From positions 120,041 to 184,040 of the forward strand of contig NZ_WJBU01000012.1 in the NCBI RefSeq assembly GCF_009646335.1: a DNA stretch of 64,000 nucleotides, written 5' to 3'. A program made the position numbers and the translations under genes. The DNA is from Caenimonas koreensis DSM 17982. GTDB taxonomy: Bacteria > Pseudomonadota > Gammaproteobacteria > Burkholderiales > Burkholderiaceae_C. This document shows, piece after piece, positions 46,572 to 59,200 of this stretch (its first letter is position 1; every line of letters starts with the position of its first letter). The notes beneath the pieces were generated by a model. It made no database searches, was not told where the DNA came from, and was given only the letters and a program-made list of their open reading frames with translations.

Positions 46572-48754
46572 AAGTTCCTTTCGATATCAAGGCTCACACG
46601 GGTTGGGATCGCCGCAAGATCGGCCTGAGCGACGCCAACCTGCAAAGCGATCCCCTGCTGGACTGCCTGGTTGAGCTGGCCCGTATCCATGGCCGCTCGG
46701 AAACCCGGGCGGGACTTTCGGCTGGCTTGCCACTGAACAAGGAAGGCCTCACGCCCAGCCTGTTTGTTCGCGCTGCCGGGCGTGCAGGCCTGTCGGCCAA
46801 GGTCGTCCGCCGCACGATCGATGGCATCGACGTGGCACTGCTGCCGGTGGTGCTGCTGCTCAACGGCGACTCAGCCTGCCTGCTGATTGGCTGGGAAGAC
46901 GACGGTGCCACGGCCCGCTTGCTGTTTCCCGAAACCGGCCAGGGCGTGATCACCATGCCACGTGCCGACTTGGAGGCGCGTTACGCCGGCATCGCCATCT
47001 TTGCCCACCCGCAATTCCGCTTCGACCGCCGCACGCCCGAGTTGCTCACGCGCAACCGCCATTGGTTCTGGGGCGCCTTTCGCGACCAGCTGCCGCTCTA
47101 TCGCGACGTGCTCATTGCCGCGCTGCTGATCAATATCTTCGCGCTCGCATTCCCGTTGTTCTCGATGAACATCTACGACCGCGTGGTGCCGAACTTCGCG
47201 ACGGAAACGCTGTGGATGCTCGCTGTGGGCCTGGCCCTGATGCTCGGCGCGGATTACACGCTGCGGCTGATGCGCGGCCACTTCGTGGACATGGCCGGCG
47301 CGCGCATCGACCTGCGGCTGTCCGCCCTCATCATGGAGCGCGTGCTCGGCATGAAGCTGGAGCACCGGCCCGCTTCCGTCGGCGCCTACGCGGCCACGCT
47401 GCGCTCGTTTGAATCGCTGCGCGACTTCGTCGCATCTGCGACTGTCACGGCCATCATCGACCTGCCGTTCGCGCTGCTGTTCCTGATCGTCATCGCGTGG
47501 ATCTGCTGGCCGCTCGTTTTTGTGCCGATCATCGGCCTGACGGTGATGGTGTTCTACGCCAAGTCAGTTGCCGGCCGCATGCGTGAACTCTCCGAGACGA
47601 CGTTTCGCGCGGGAGCCATGCGCAACGCCACCATCGTCGAAGCGCTGACGGCCCTGGAAACCATCAAGGCCCACGGCTCCGAGCGCGTCATGCAGACCAA
47701 GCTGGAGTCAACGGCCGCCTTCCTGTCGAGCGTGACGTCAAAGCTCAGGCTGCTTTCTTCGTCGGTGACCAATGGTGCGGCCACGCTGCAGCAGGCGATG
47801 AACCTGATCCTCATCGTCGCCGGCGTTTACCTGATTCACGACGGCTGGCTGACGATGGGCGGCATGATCGCCATCACGATGCTGGCGGGCCGTGCGTTGC
47901 AGCCATTGAGCCAGGTCGTGGCGTTGATGATGCAGTACGAGAACGCCAGCATGGCGATGGTGTCGCTCGAAGCGACCATGAGCAAGGAAAGCGAGCGCCC
48001 GGCCACCGCGACGTACCTGCATCGCCCCGACCTGAAGGGCGACATCACTTTCGACGACGTGCACTTCAGCTATCCGGGTCGCAAGGAATCCGCATTGCGC
48101 GGTGTGTCGTTCCGCATCAATGCCGGCGAGAAGGTGGTCGTGATCGGCCGCGTCGGTTCGGGCAAGACGACCTTGCAGCGTCTGGCCCTGGGCCTGTATG
48201 TGCCCACCAAGGGCACTGTGTCGATCGATGGTGTGGATATCCGCCAGCTCGACCCGGTCGAGCTGCGCCGCAACATTGGCTACGTCGAGCAGGACGCGAT
48301 GCTGTTTTATGGCACCTTGCGTGAAAACATCTCGATCTCCGCGCCGCTTGCCGATGACGGCGCGATCCTCGCCGCGGCCGCTGTCGGCGGGCTGAGCGAG
48401 ATGATCGACAAGCACCCGCAAGGCTTTGACATGGTCATTGGCGAGCGGGGCGAATCACTCTCCGGCGGGCAGCGCCAGGGCATCGCGATTGCGCGCGCCG
48501 CATTGCTCGATGCGCCGATGCTGCTGCTCGACGAGCCAACCGGCTCGATGGACTTCAGCACCGAGGCGCAATTCAAGGAGCGTTTGCGCGTGTTTGCACA
48601 ACACCGCACGGTGTTAATCGTGACGCACCGCAACAGCCTGCTCGAGCTGGCCGATCGAATCATCGTGCTGGACGAGGGCATCGTGGTGGCCGACGGCCCG
48701 CGCGAAAAAGTGCTGGACGATTTGCGCGCGGGCCGCGTGGGCAAAGCATCATGA
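46559..48754 (+). CDS. Type I secretion ABC exporter (LapB type, C39-like domain)
   Basis: A 731-residue inner-membrane ATPase/exporter. The first 130 residues form a C39-peptidase-like domain with no cysteine at the catalytic position, as in LapB and HlyB exporters that bind rather than cleave their substrate. The membrane domain (about residues 170-450) has several hydrophobic helices, including LYRDVLIAALLINIFALAFPLFSMNIYDRVVPN. The nucleotide-binding domain has Walker A IGRVGSGKTTLQRL, signature LSGGQRQGIAIARA and Walker B MLLLDEPTGSMD. The stop overlaps the adaptor gene by ATGA. The substrate is almost certainly the giant adhesin encoded next. No TolC-like gene is in the window. Confidence 0.94.
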   Translation: MGDVKVPFDIKAHTGWDRRKIGLSDANLQSDPLLDCLVELARIHGRSETRAGLSAGLPLNKEGLTPSLFVRAAGRAGLSAKVVRRTIDGIDVALLPVVLLLNGDSACLLIGWEDDGATARLLFPETGQGVITMPRADLEARYAGIAIFAHPQFRFDRRTPELLTRNRHWFWGAFRDQLPLYRDVLIAALLINIFALAFPLFSMNIYDRVVPNFATETLWMLAVGLALMLGADYTLRLMRGHFVDMAGARIDLRLSALIMERVLGMKLEHRPASVGAYAATLRSFESLRDFVASATVTAIIDLPFALLFLIVIAWICWPLVFVPIIGLTVMVFYAKSVAGRMRELSETTFRAGAMRNATIVEALTALETIKAHGSERVMQTKLESTAAFLSSVTSKLRLLSSSVTNGAATLQQAMNLILIVAGVYLIHDGWLTMGGMIAITMLAGRALQPLSQVVALMMQYENASMAMVSLEATMSKESERPATATYLHRPDLKGDITFDDVHFSYPGRKESALRGVSFRINAGEKVVVIGRVGSGKTTLQRLALGLYVPTKGTVSIDGVDIRQLDPVELRRNIGYVEQDAMLFYGTLRENISISAPLADDGAILAAAAVGGLSEMIDKHPQGFDMVIGERGESLSGGQRQGIAIARAALLDAPMLLLDEPTGSMDFSTEAQFKERLRVFAQHRTVLIVTHRNSLLELADRIIVLDEGIVVADGPREKVLDDLRAGRVGKAS

Positions 48755-50136
48755 TCCGCTGGGCTGACATCAAGCAACTCGTGCTGCAGGGCCCCGCGTA
48801 CTGGCGCGAGGCGACCCAGCCGCAGCCGACCGGGCCAGGCACAACGTTCGTGCGTGACGCCCACGCACTCATGCTCGAGCAAGACCCGACGCGTGCGCGT
48901 GTGCTGCTCAAAGTGTTCGGCGCCGTGGTCGTGGTCGCGCTCTTGTGGGCCGCGCTGACTCGCGTTGACGAAGTGACGAAGGGCGATGGCAAGGTTGTCT
49001 CGTCCACGCAGCTGCAGGTCATGCAAAGCCTGGACGGCGGCGTTGTCGCGGAAATCCTCGTGAAAGAGGGCCAGCTCGTGCAGCCGGGGCAAGTGCTGCT
49101 GAATATTGACCCCACGCGGTTTGATTCGTCGCTGCAGGAAAGCCGTGCGCAGTACCTGGCGCTGGTGGCGCGTGCAGCGCGCTTGCGCGCCCTGGCCGAA
49201 GGGGTGCCATTCGAGGCGCCCGCTGAAGTGGTGAAAGAATCGCCGCGCACTGTCGAGGCCGAGCAACGCGCTTACGAGGCGAGCAAGTCCACCCTAGGCG
49301 CGCAGCTGTCCATAGCGGAGCAGCAGCTTGCCCAGAAGCGCCAGGAACTTGGTGAAGCCAATGCGCGCCGCGAACAGGCCTCCCAGGCTTACGAGCTCAC
49401 AGCCAAGGAGCTCGCCTACACCAGGCCGTTGTTGGCCACGGGTGCCGTGTCGGAAGTCGATGTGTTGCGCCTGGAGCGCGACGCTGGCCGCTTCAAGGGC
49501 GAGCGCGATATCGCAACAGCGCAGATCGCCAAGGCGCAGTCGGCGATTGGCGAGGCGAGCCGCAGGGTCCAGGAAATCACGCTGGCCTTTCGCAGCGACG
49601 CGCGCAAGGAAATGTCGGAGGTCGAGGCCAAGCTGAACGTCAACACGGCTGGTACGGCTGGCCTGGCCGACAGGGTCGCCAAGTCGTCGATCCGCTCACC
49701 TGTGAAGGGCACGGTCAAGCGCCTGCTGGTCAAGACGGTGGGCGGGGTTGTCCAGCCGGGCAAGGACGTAGTCGAAATTGTGCCGTTTGAGGAGGCGCTG
49801 CTGCTCGATGCGCGCGTGCTGGCCAAGGACATTGCGTTTCTGCGGCCAGGCGATCCGGCCATCGTGAAATTCACGGCCTACGACTTTTCAATCTACGGCG
49901 GCCTGGACGCTAAAGTTGAAATGATCGGTGCCGACTCTGTTACAGATGAGCGCGGAAATACGTTCTACATGGTCCGTCTGCGGACCAATAAATCGCATTT
50001 GGGTGCGGGCGAAGGTTTGCCGGTCATTTCAGGAATGGTCGCCGAAGTCAGCATCCTGACCGGCAAGAAATCCATCCTGTCTTACCTCTTGAAACCGGTG
50101 CTCAAGGCCAAGCAGGAAGCATTCACCGAAAGGTGA
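48751..50136 (+). CDS. Type I secretion membrane-fusion protein (HlyD/LapC type)
   Basis: A 461-residue periplasmic adaptor with one N-terminal membrane helix (VFGAVVVVALLWAALTRVDEVTKGDGKVV). The lipoyl half-motifs are VMQSLDGGVVAEILVKEGQLVQPGQVLLNIDPTRF and SIRSPVKGTVKRLLVKTVGGVVQPGKDVVEIVP, and a long coiled coil (about residues 150-300) lies between them. The HlyD C-terminal signature GMVAEVSILTGKKSILSYLLKPVLK is intact. It links the ABC exporter with an outer-membrane TolC-type channel and is followed after 117 bases by the adhesin gene. Confidence 0.94.
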   Translation: MIRWADIKQLVLQGPAYWREATQPQPTGPGTTFVRDAHALMLEQDPTRARVLLKVFGAVVVVALLWAALTRVDEVTKGDGKVVSSTQLQVMQSLDGGVVAEILVKEGQLVQPGQVLLNIDPTRFDSSLQESRAQYLALVARAARLRALAEGVPFEAPAEVVKESPRTVEAEQRAYEASKSTLGAQLSIAEQQLAQKRQELGEANARREQASQAYELTAKELAYTRPLLATGAVSEVDVLRLERDAGRFKGERDIATAQIAKAQSAIGEASRRVQEITLAFRSDARKEMSEVEAKLNVNTAGTAGLADRVAKSSIRSPVKGTVKRLLVKTVGGVVQPGKDVVEIVPFEEALLLDARVLAKDIAFLRPGDPAIVKFTAYDFSIYGGLDAKVEMIGADSVTDERGNTFYMVRLRTNKSHLGAGEGLPVISGMVAEVSILTGKKSILSYLLKPVLKAKQEAFTER

Positions 50137-50193
50137 TCGGCAATATTTGCCAGTAGCGGCGGGTGTTACTGCTTTTGAGGAAAAAAGTAGTAT

Positions 50194-50221
50194 TTCACAA
50201 TTGGTTACATACAGATATACT
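50194..50221 (+). promoter_or_regulatory. Candidate sigma-70 promoter of the giant adhesin gene
   Basis: TTCACA (50194-50199), a 16-base spacer and TATACT (50216-50221) lie 32 bases upstream of the adhesin ATG, in an AT-rich patch that stands out from its GC-rich surroundings. The spacer contains TTACATACAGA, nearly repeated upstream of the exporter gene at 46507-46517 (TCACATACAGA). This suggests independent and perhaps co-regulated transcription of the two units. Confidence 0.5.
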
Positions 50222-50253
50222 GGAATTGCCGCGTTACAGAGGCAAGCACACTT

Positions 50254-53200
50254 ATGGCCGAAGCCAAATTCGTTGGAACCGTAGTACTCATTGAAGGGGT
50301 CGCGTTCGCGCGGGACCCGCAGGGCAACCAGCGTCAGCTGAAGTTCGGCGACCCCGTTTTCGAAGGCGAAGTGATCATTGCGCTTGACGGTGCGCAGGTC
50401 GAGCTTTCGTTCGAGAACGGCGCACACCTGCTCGTTCGGGCCAAGGAGGACGTACGCCTCGACCAGGCGCTGTTCGAGAACATCATGCCCGAAGGCGGCA
50501 AGAGCGCCTTGCTCGGCCGCATTGGTGAGGAAACAGCCCCCGCCACGGTTACCAACGACAACAGCAATGCCGTCAACCCGCAAGACGGCGGCGGCATCGA
50601 CGACGGAAATACATTTGTCCTGCTTGACCGTGTGGTCGAGCCGCTCACGCCACTCAATGACCTGGTGCTGACATCACAGGTCTGGCCGAAGATCGACCTG
50701 CCGTACGCACCGCCGGTCAGCAACATTCCCGCGCCCCCGACACCGGGGCCGCTGCCCGGCACGCCGACGCAGATCGACACGGTCACCAGTACCAACACTA
50801 CCGAAGGCAATACCCTCGTCCACAGGGTCACGCTGACGGGCGGGTCGACCTTCGACCAGGACTTCGCATTCACGCTGACAGGCGGCTCGGCCAGCACCAA
50901 CGACTACGGCACACCCACGTTCAGCGACGGCGTCACGCTCGTCGGTGGCCGGTTGACCGTCCCTGCGGGCGTCAGCACTTTCACGATCACCATCCCGACG
51001 ACGCCCGACATCGTCTACGAAGGCGACGAGACGGTCATCGTCACCGTGGGCGGCAAAACCGGCACCGGCACGATCATCGACAACGATCCGCCGCCCGAGA
51101 TCGCCGTGGTGACCATCACCAATGACGTCGTGACCGAGGGCAGTGTTCTCGTCCATACCGTCACGCTGACCAACACATCGGCCACGCCTGCCACGCTGTC
51201 GTTTGGCCTGGCGGGCAACACCGCCAGCGCCGGCGACTTCGGCGCGCCCACGTTCAGCAATGGCGTGACCCTGCTCAATGGGCAGCTCACCGTGCCTGTC
51301 GGCGTCACGAGCTTCACGGTCAGCATCCCCACCATCCAGGACACGATTGCCGAGCCGACCGAGACGCTCGACCTGACCGTGGGTGGCAAGTCTGCCGTCG
51401 GCACGATCCTGGACAACGATCCGGCACCGACGATCGCCTCAATCACCGATGCAACGGTGTCCGAGGGCAACACGCTGGTGCACACCGTGTCGCTTGCGGG
51501 CAGTTCCCAGACCGCGACGACGTTCTCGTTTGGCCTGGCGGGCAACACGGCCAGCTCCGGCGATTTCGGCGGACCTGTTTTCAGCAATGGCGTGACAATG
51601 TCCGCCGGCGTCCTGACAGTTCCCGCGGGCGTTACCAGCTTCACCGTCAGCATCCCCACGATCCAGGACACGATCGCCGAGCCGACCGAGACGCTTGGCC
51701 TGACCGTGGGCGGCCTGTCCGCTGTCGGCACGATCCTGGACAACGACCCGGCGCCCGCCATCTCGTCGATCACCGATGCAACGGTGTCCGAGGGCAACAC
51801 GCTGGTGCACACGGTGTCGCTCGCCGGCACGTCGCAGTCGGCCAGCGTCTTCTCGTTCGGCCTGGCCGGCGTCACAGCAGAGCCCGGTGACTTTGGCTCG
51901 CCATCATTCAGCAATGGCGTCACGCTCGACGGCGGACTGCTCACGGTACCCGCAGGCGTCACCAGCTTCACGATCAGCATTCCCACCGTGCAGGACACGG
52001 TCTTTGAAAACACCGAGACCCTCCACGTTTCCGTGGGCGGCCTGGTCGGTGTTGGCACCATCCTCGACGATGAGGCGCCGCCTGTCATCGCCTCGATCAC
52101 CGATTCAACGGTGCCCGAAGGCAATTCGCTCGTCCATACCGTCACGCTGACGGGCGCTGCTGAAGCAGCCACGACCTACAGTTTTTCGATTGCCGGCATC
52201 ACGGCGTCGCCCGCCGATATTGGCGCGCCCGTGTTCAGCGATGGCGTCACGCTGAGCGGCGGTGTGCTCACGGTGCCCGCTGGTGTCACGAGCTTCACGG
52301 TCAGCATCCCGACTGTTGACGACACCGTGTTCGAAGGAACCGAGACGCTCGACGTCACCGTCGGCGGCCTCACAGGCGTCGGCACGATTCTCGAAAACGA
52401 CCTCGCGCCGTCGATCGCATCGATCACCAACGACGCAGTACCCGAGGGCGATTCGCTCCTGCACACCGTCACGCTCAGCGGCGTTTCGACGATGGCGCAG
52501 ACGTATGCATTCAATGTCGCGGGTGTCACAGCCAGCGCAGGCGACTTTGGCGCACCGACGTTCAGCAATGGTGTCTCACTCAATGGCGGTGTCCTCACGG
52601 TGCCCGCAGGCGTCACCAGCTTCACGATCAGCATCCCGACGGTTGAAGACGCGATCCATGAGGGCGACGAGACGCTGAACGTGTCTGTAGGCGGCCTCGT
52701 GGGCATCGGCACGATCCTCGAAGACGACCCGCTGCCCACCGTCGCGTCAATCACCGACGCCACCGTGACCGAAGGCAACACGCTGGTCCATACCGTGCAG
52801 TTGGCCGGTTCCTCGACCACGCCGACCAGCTTCGCATTCACCCTGGCAGGTGTCACGGCATCTGCAGGCGACTTCGGCGCGCCCGTGTTCAGCAACGGCG
52901 TCACGCTGGCAGGCGGCCAGCTCACGGTGCCTGCGGGCGTCACGACCTTCACGATCAGCGTGCCGACCATCAACGACACGGTGTACGAGAACACCGAGAC
53001 GGTGAATGTGTCCGTGGGCAACCTGACGGCAGTCGGCACGATCCTCGACAACGATACGCCGCCGGCAGTGAGCTCCATCACCAGCGACGCCGTGGTCGAA
53101 GGCAACAGCCTGGTTCACAACGTCCGCATCGTGGGCACCTCGACCGAACCCACGGTGTACAGCTTCAGCGTGGCCGGCACGACAGCAAGCCCTGGCGACT

Positions 53201-56200
53201 TCACGTTGCCGCCGGTGTTCACCAACGGGGTGACGCTCTCCGGCGGCTTCGTCACGGTGCCCGCGGGTGTCACGCGCTTCAGCATCACGATCCCGACGGT
53301 TGACGACGCGATCATCGAAAACGATGAGCGCCTGACAGTGCAGCTGGGTAGCCTGTCTGCCATCGGCACCATCCACGACAACGACGTGGCCGGGCCGCCC
53401 GTCAACACCGTGCCGGGCACGCAGAACGACATTGAAGACACGTCGGTGGTCTTCAACTCTGCAAACGGCAACGCGATCAAGGTCACCAATACCGCTGGCG
53501 GCCAGCTGACTGTCACGCTCACGGTGACGCATGGCACGCTGGATGTGCTTCACCTGGGCGGCGTCAGCGTCAGCGACAACGGCACGGGAACGGTCACGAT
53601 CATCGGGCCGGCCGCGCAGATCAACCAGGCGCTCAACGACCTGACGTTCAACCCGGTCGCCGATTTCAACGGCAACGCCGTCCTGACAGTCAAGACCACC
53701 AACGGCACCTTCACCGACACCGACACGATCACCATCGCTGTCACGCCGGTCGTCGACATTGCGTCAGACACAGCGGTGACCGATGCGAACGTTCCTGTCG
53801 ACATCAACGTTTTTGCCAACGACACCTTCGAGAACCCTGATCAGCGCATCACCGCGGTCAACGGCAATGCGATCACCGATGGCGGCGCGTCTGTCTCGGT
53901 AGCCAATGGCAGCGTTGCGCTTGTCGGCGGCCACCTCGTGTTCACGCCGCAATCCGGCTTTGCAGGCCCGGTGCCGACGTTTACCTATACGGTCACGTCC
54001 GGCACGGTCACGGAGACGGCGAACGTCAATGTCCTGGTCAATGCAACGGCAGTCATCGCCAGCGTAACGGACGCCACGATCGTCGAAGGCGGCAACCTCG
54101 TTCACACGGTCACGCTCTCGGACGTGACGTCCATCCCGCTGAGCTACGCGTTCACGCTCAGCGACGGCACGGCTTCCAGCGGCGACTATGGCAGCCCGGT
54201 CTTCAGCAATGGCGTGACCTTTGCTGCTGGCACGATCACGGTGCCAGCCGGCGTGACGGCATTCACCGTCACGATCCCGACGACGCCTGACCTGCTCGAT
54301 GAATCAGACGAAACAGTCCACCTGGACGTTGGCGGCGTCACGGCCACGGGAACGATCCTCGATGACGACACGGTGACCGTGCAGTCGATCGCCGACGCGA
54401 CGATCCTCGAAGGCGGCGACCTCGTCCATACCGTCACGCTGTCCGGTGCGGCAGATGCCTCGCGCACCTTCAGCTTCAGCCTCAACGACGGCACGGCAAC
54501 GGCCGGCGACTACGGCAGCGCGACCTTCACCAATGGTGTCACCCTGTCGGGCGGGCTCATTACCGTGCCGGCGGGTGTCACGAGCTTCGACGTCGTTGTC
54601 CCGACGATCGCCGACAACGTTTACGAGCCGGACGAAACCGTCAACCTGACAGTCGGCGGCGCGTCGGCAGTCGGCACGATTCTCAATGACGACAGCGCAC
54701 CGGCGGTGTCGCAGGTCACAAACGACACGCAGACGGAAGGCACCAGTCTCGTCCACACCGTCACGCTCACCAATCCGTCGAGCACGGCGCAAACCTATTC
54801 GTACACGCTCGGCGGCGGCACGGCCACCGGCAGCGGTACTGACTACACCACACCACCGACCTTCAGCGATGGCGTCACGCTGGCAGCCGGTGTCCTGACG
54901 GTGCCGGCGGGCGTTACCTCGTTCACGATCACAGTTCCCACGACGCCCGACACGATCGACGAAGGCGTGTCCGAGGACTACGGCCTGACGGTGGGCGGCG
55001 TCGCGGCGAGCGGCACGATCCTCGACGACGATGGTGCTTCTGCAATTTCGTCGGTGACCGACGATTCGCAGATGGAGGGCACTGACCTCGTCCATACAGT
55101 GACGCTGAGCAATGCCTCTGCCGTCGACACGGTCTACACGTTCTCGCTCGGCGGTGGGACGGCCACTGGCGGCGGCACGGACTATTCGACGCCCCCCACC
55201 TTCAGCGACGGCGTCACGCTTTCCCTGGGCCTGCTCACCGTGCCCGCGGGCGTCACGTCGTTCACGTTCACCGTCCCCACGACGCTGGACACGATCGACG
55301 AAGGCGCATCCGAAAACTACAACGTGACCGTCGGCGGCGTCGCTGCCGTCGGCACGATCCTGGACGACGACAACGCGCCCACGATCACATCGGTCACCAA
55401 CGACACGCAGCTCGAGGGCACTGACCTCGTCCACACGGTCACGCTCAGCAATGCGTCGAGCGTCACGACGACCTACACCTACTCGCTCGGCGGCGGCACA
55501 GCCACCGGCGGCGGCACTGATTACACGACACCGCCCACCTTCAGCGATGGCGTCACGCTTGCAGCTGGCGTTCTCACGGTGCCGGCGGGCGTCACCACGT
55601 TCTCGATCACTGTGCCCACGACACAGGACACGATCGACGAAGGCGCATCGGAAGACTACGGCGTGACCGTCGGCGGCGTCGCCGCAACGGGCACGATCAC
55701 CGACGACGACAACGCGCCAACCATCTCGTCGGTGACCGACGACACCCAGCTCGAAGGCGCGAATCTCGTCCACACCGTCACGCTGAGCAATCCGTCCAGC
55801 GTTGACACCACCTACACCTACACGCTGGCCGATGGCACCGCGACCGGCGGCGGCGTGGACTACTCGACACCACCGACGTTCAGCGACGGCGTCACGCTCG
55901 CTGCGGGCGTGCTCACGGTTCCTGCGGGCGTCACGAGCTTCACGCTCACCGTGCCCACCACACTGGACACGATCGACGAAGGCGCATCGGAAAATTACAG
56001 CCTGACCGTTGGCGGCGTCGCCGCGACGGGCACGATCACCGACGACGACAACGCGCCCACGATCGCGTCGGTCACGAGCGACACGCAGACCGAAGGCGTG
56101 ACGCTGGTGCACACAGTCACGCTGACCAACCCGTCGAGCATCGACACCACTTTTGCGTACTCGTTGGGCGGCGGCTCCGCCACTGGCGGCGGTGTCGACT

Positions 56201-59200
56201 ACACCACACCGCCCACCTTCAGCGACGGCGTGACGCTGGCTGCAGGCGTGCTGACCGTACCGGCGGGCGTGACGGCCTTCACCATCACCGTCCCGACCAT
56301 CCAGGACACGATTGATGAAGGTGCGTCTGAAAACTACGACCTGTCGGTCGGAGGCGTCGGCGCAACGGGCACGATCGTCGACGACGACGATCCGTCGAAT
56401 GTGGGCTCCGTCACGAGCGACACGCAGACCGAAGGCACGGACCTGGTGCACACGGTCACGTTGTCGAACGCATCCGCCGTCGACACGGTCTACACGTTCT
56501 CGTTGGGTGGCGGCAGCGCCACAGGCGGCGGTGTCGACTACACCACGCCCCCGGCCTTCAGCGACGGCGTCACACTGAGCGGCGGGCTGTTGACGGTTCC
56601 TGCTGGCGTGACGACCTTCACGGTCACCGTCCCCACGTTGCAGGACACGATCGACGAAGGCGCCTCGGAAGACTATTCCATTGTGGTCGGCGGCGTTGCA
56701 GCCACCGGCACCATCCTGGATGACGACAACGCGCCGACCGTTGCGTCGGTGACCAGCGACGCGCAGGCCGAAGGCACGAGCCTCGTGCACACGGTGACGT
56801 TGAGTAATGCGTCAAGCGCCGACGTCACGTTCACCTACACACTGGGCGGCGGCTCCGCCACCGGTGGCGGCACCGACTACACCACGCCGCCGACCTTCAG
56901 CGACGGCGTGACATTGGCCGGCGGGATCCTCACGGTCCCTGCGGGGGTCACGACGTTTACGCTGACAGTGCCGACCACGCTCGACACGATCGACGAAGGC
57001 GCCTCCGAGGACTACAACCTGAGCGTCGGCGGTGTCGGCGCGACGGGCACGATCATCGATGATGACGCGGCGCCGACGATTGCATCGGTGAGCAGCGCAA
57101 GCGCAACAGAATCGACGAGCATCATCCATACGGTGAACCTGTCGAATGCGTCGAGCAGCGCGACCACGTTCACGCTGACGCTGGAAGACGTGACGGCCAC
57201 CGGCGCAGGCGCGGACTACACGTCGTCGCTCGACGACACCGCGTTCACCAACGGCGTGACGATTGCGGGCGGTGTGATCACCGTGCCTGCAGGCGTGACG
57301 ACGTTCTCGGTGTCAGTGCCAACGACGTCGGACACGATTGACGAGCCGAACGAGACGTACAACCTGACCGTGGGCGGCGCGAGCGGCGTCGGCACGATCC
57401 TGGACGACGACAACGCGCCGACGATTTCTTCCGTGAGCAGCGCGAGTGCGACGGAATCGACGAGCATCGTTCACACGGTGAACCTGTCGAACCCGTCCAG
57501 CAGCGCGACGACGTTCACGCTGACCTTGGGTGATGTGTCCGCCACCGGCGGCGGCACTGACTACACGTCGGCGCTGGATGACACGGCATTCACGAACGGC
57601 GTGACGATTGCAGGCGGTGTCATCACGGTGCCGGCAGGCGTGACGACGTTCTCGGTGTCTGTGCCGACAACATCCGACACGATCGACGAGGCAGACGAGA
57701 CGTACAACCTGACCGTGGGCGGCGCGAGCGGCGTCGGCACGATCCTGGACGACGACAACGCGCCGACGATCTCTTCCGTGAGCAGCGCGAGCGCCACGGA
57801 GTCGACAAGCATCGTCCACACGGTGAACCTGTCGAATGCGTCCAGCAGCGCGACGACGTTCACGCTGACCTTGGGTGATGTGACCGCCACGGGCGGCGGC
57901 ACTGACTACACGTCGGCGCTGACGAGCACTGCGTTCACGAACGGCGTGACGATTGCAGGCGGTGTGATCACCGTACCCGCAGGCGTGACGACCTTCTCGG
58001 TCTCTGTGGCCACGACGGCCGACACGACCGATGAGGCAGACGAGACGTACAACCTGACGGTCGGCGGCGCCAGCGGCGTGGGCACGATCCTGGACGACGA
58101 CAACGCGCCGACGATTTCGTCGGTGTCGAGCGCGAGCGCGACGGAATCCACAAGCATCATTCACACGGTGAACCTGTCGAATGCGTCGAGCAGCGCGACG
58201 ACGTTCACGTTGACCCTAGGTGATGTGTCCGCTACGGGCGGCGGCACCGACTACACCTCGGCGCTGACCAATACGGCCTTCACCAACGGCGTCACCATCT
58301 CTGGCGGTGTGATCACCGTGCCCGCTGGCGTGACGACGTTCTCGGTGTCAGTGCCAACGACGTCGGACACGATTGACGAGCCGAACGAGACGTACAACCT
58401 GACCGTGGGTGGCGCGAGCGGCGTCGGCACGATCATCGACGACGACAACGCGCCGACGATTTCGTCGGTGTCGAGCGCCAGCGCCACGGAGTCGACGAGC
58501 ATCGTCCACACGGTGAACCTGTCGAACCCGTCCAGCAGCGCGACGACATTCACGCTGACCTTGGGTGATGTGTCCGCCACGGGCGGCGGCACTGACTACA
58601 CGTCGGCGCTGGATGACACCGCGTTCACCAATGGCGTGACGATTGCAGGCGGTGTGATCACGGTGCCGGCAGGCGTGACGACGTTCTCGGTGTCTGTGCC
58701 GACGACGTCGGACACGATTGACGAGCCAAACGAGACGTACAACCTGACCGTGGGTGGCGCGAGCGGCGTCGGCACGGTCATCGACGACGACAACGCGCCG
58801 ACGATTTCGTCGGTGTCGAGCGCGAGTGCCACGGAATCGACAAGCATTGTCCACACGGTGAACCTGTCGAATGCGTCCAGCAGCGCGACGACGTTCACGC
58901 TGACCTTGGGTGATGTGACCGCTGCAGGCGGCGGCACTGACTACACGTCGGCGCTGGATGACACGGCGTTCACGAACGGCGTGACGATTGCAGGCGGCGT
59001 GATCACGGTGCCGGCAGGCGTGACGACGTTCTCGGTGTCTGTGCCGACAACATCCGACACGATCGACGAGGCAGACGAGACGTACAACCTGACCGTGGGC
59101 GGCGCGAGCGGCGTCGGCACGATCATCGACGACGACAACGCGCCGACGATTTCGTCGGTGTCGAGCGCGAGTGCCACGGAGTCGACGAGCATCGTCCACA

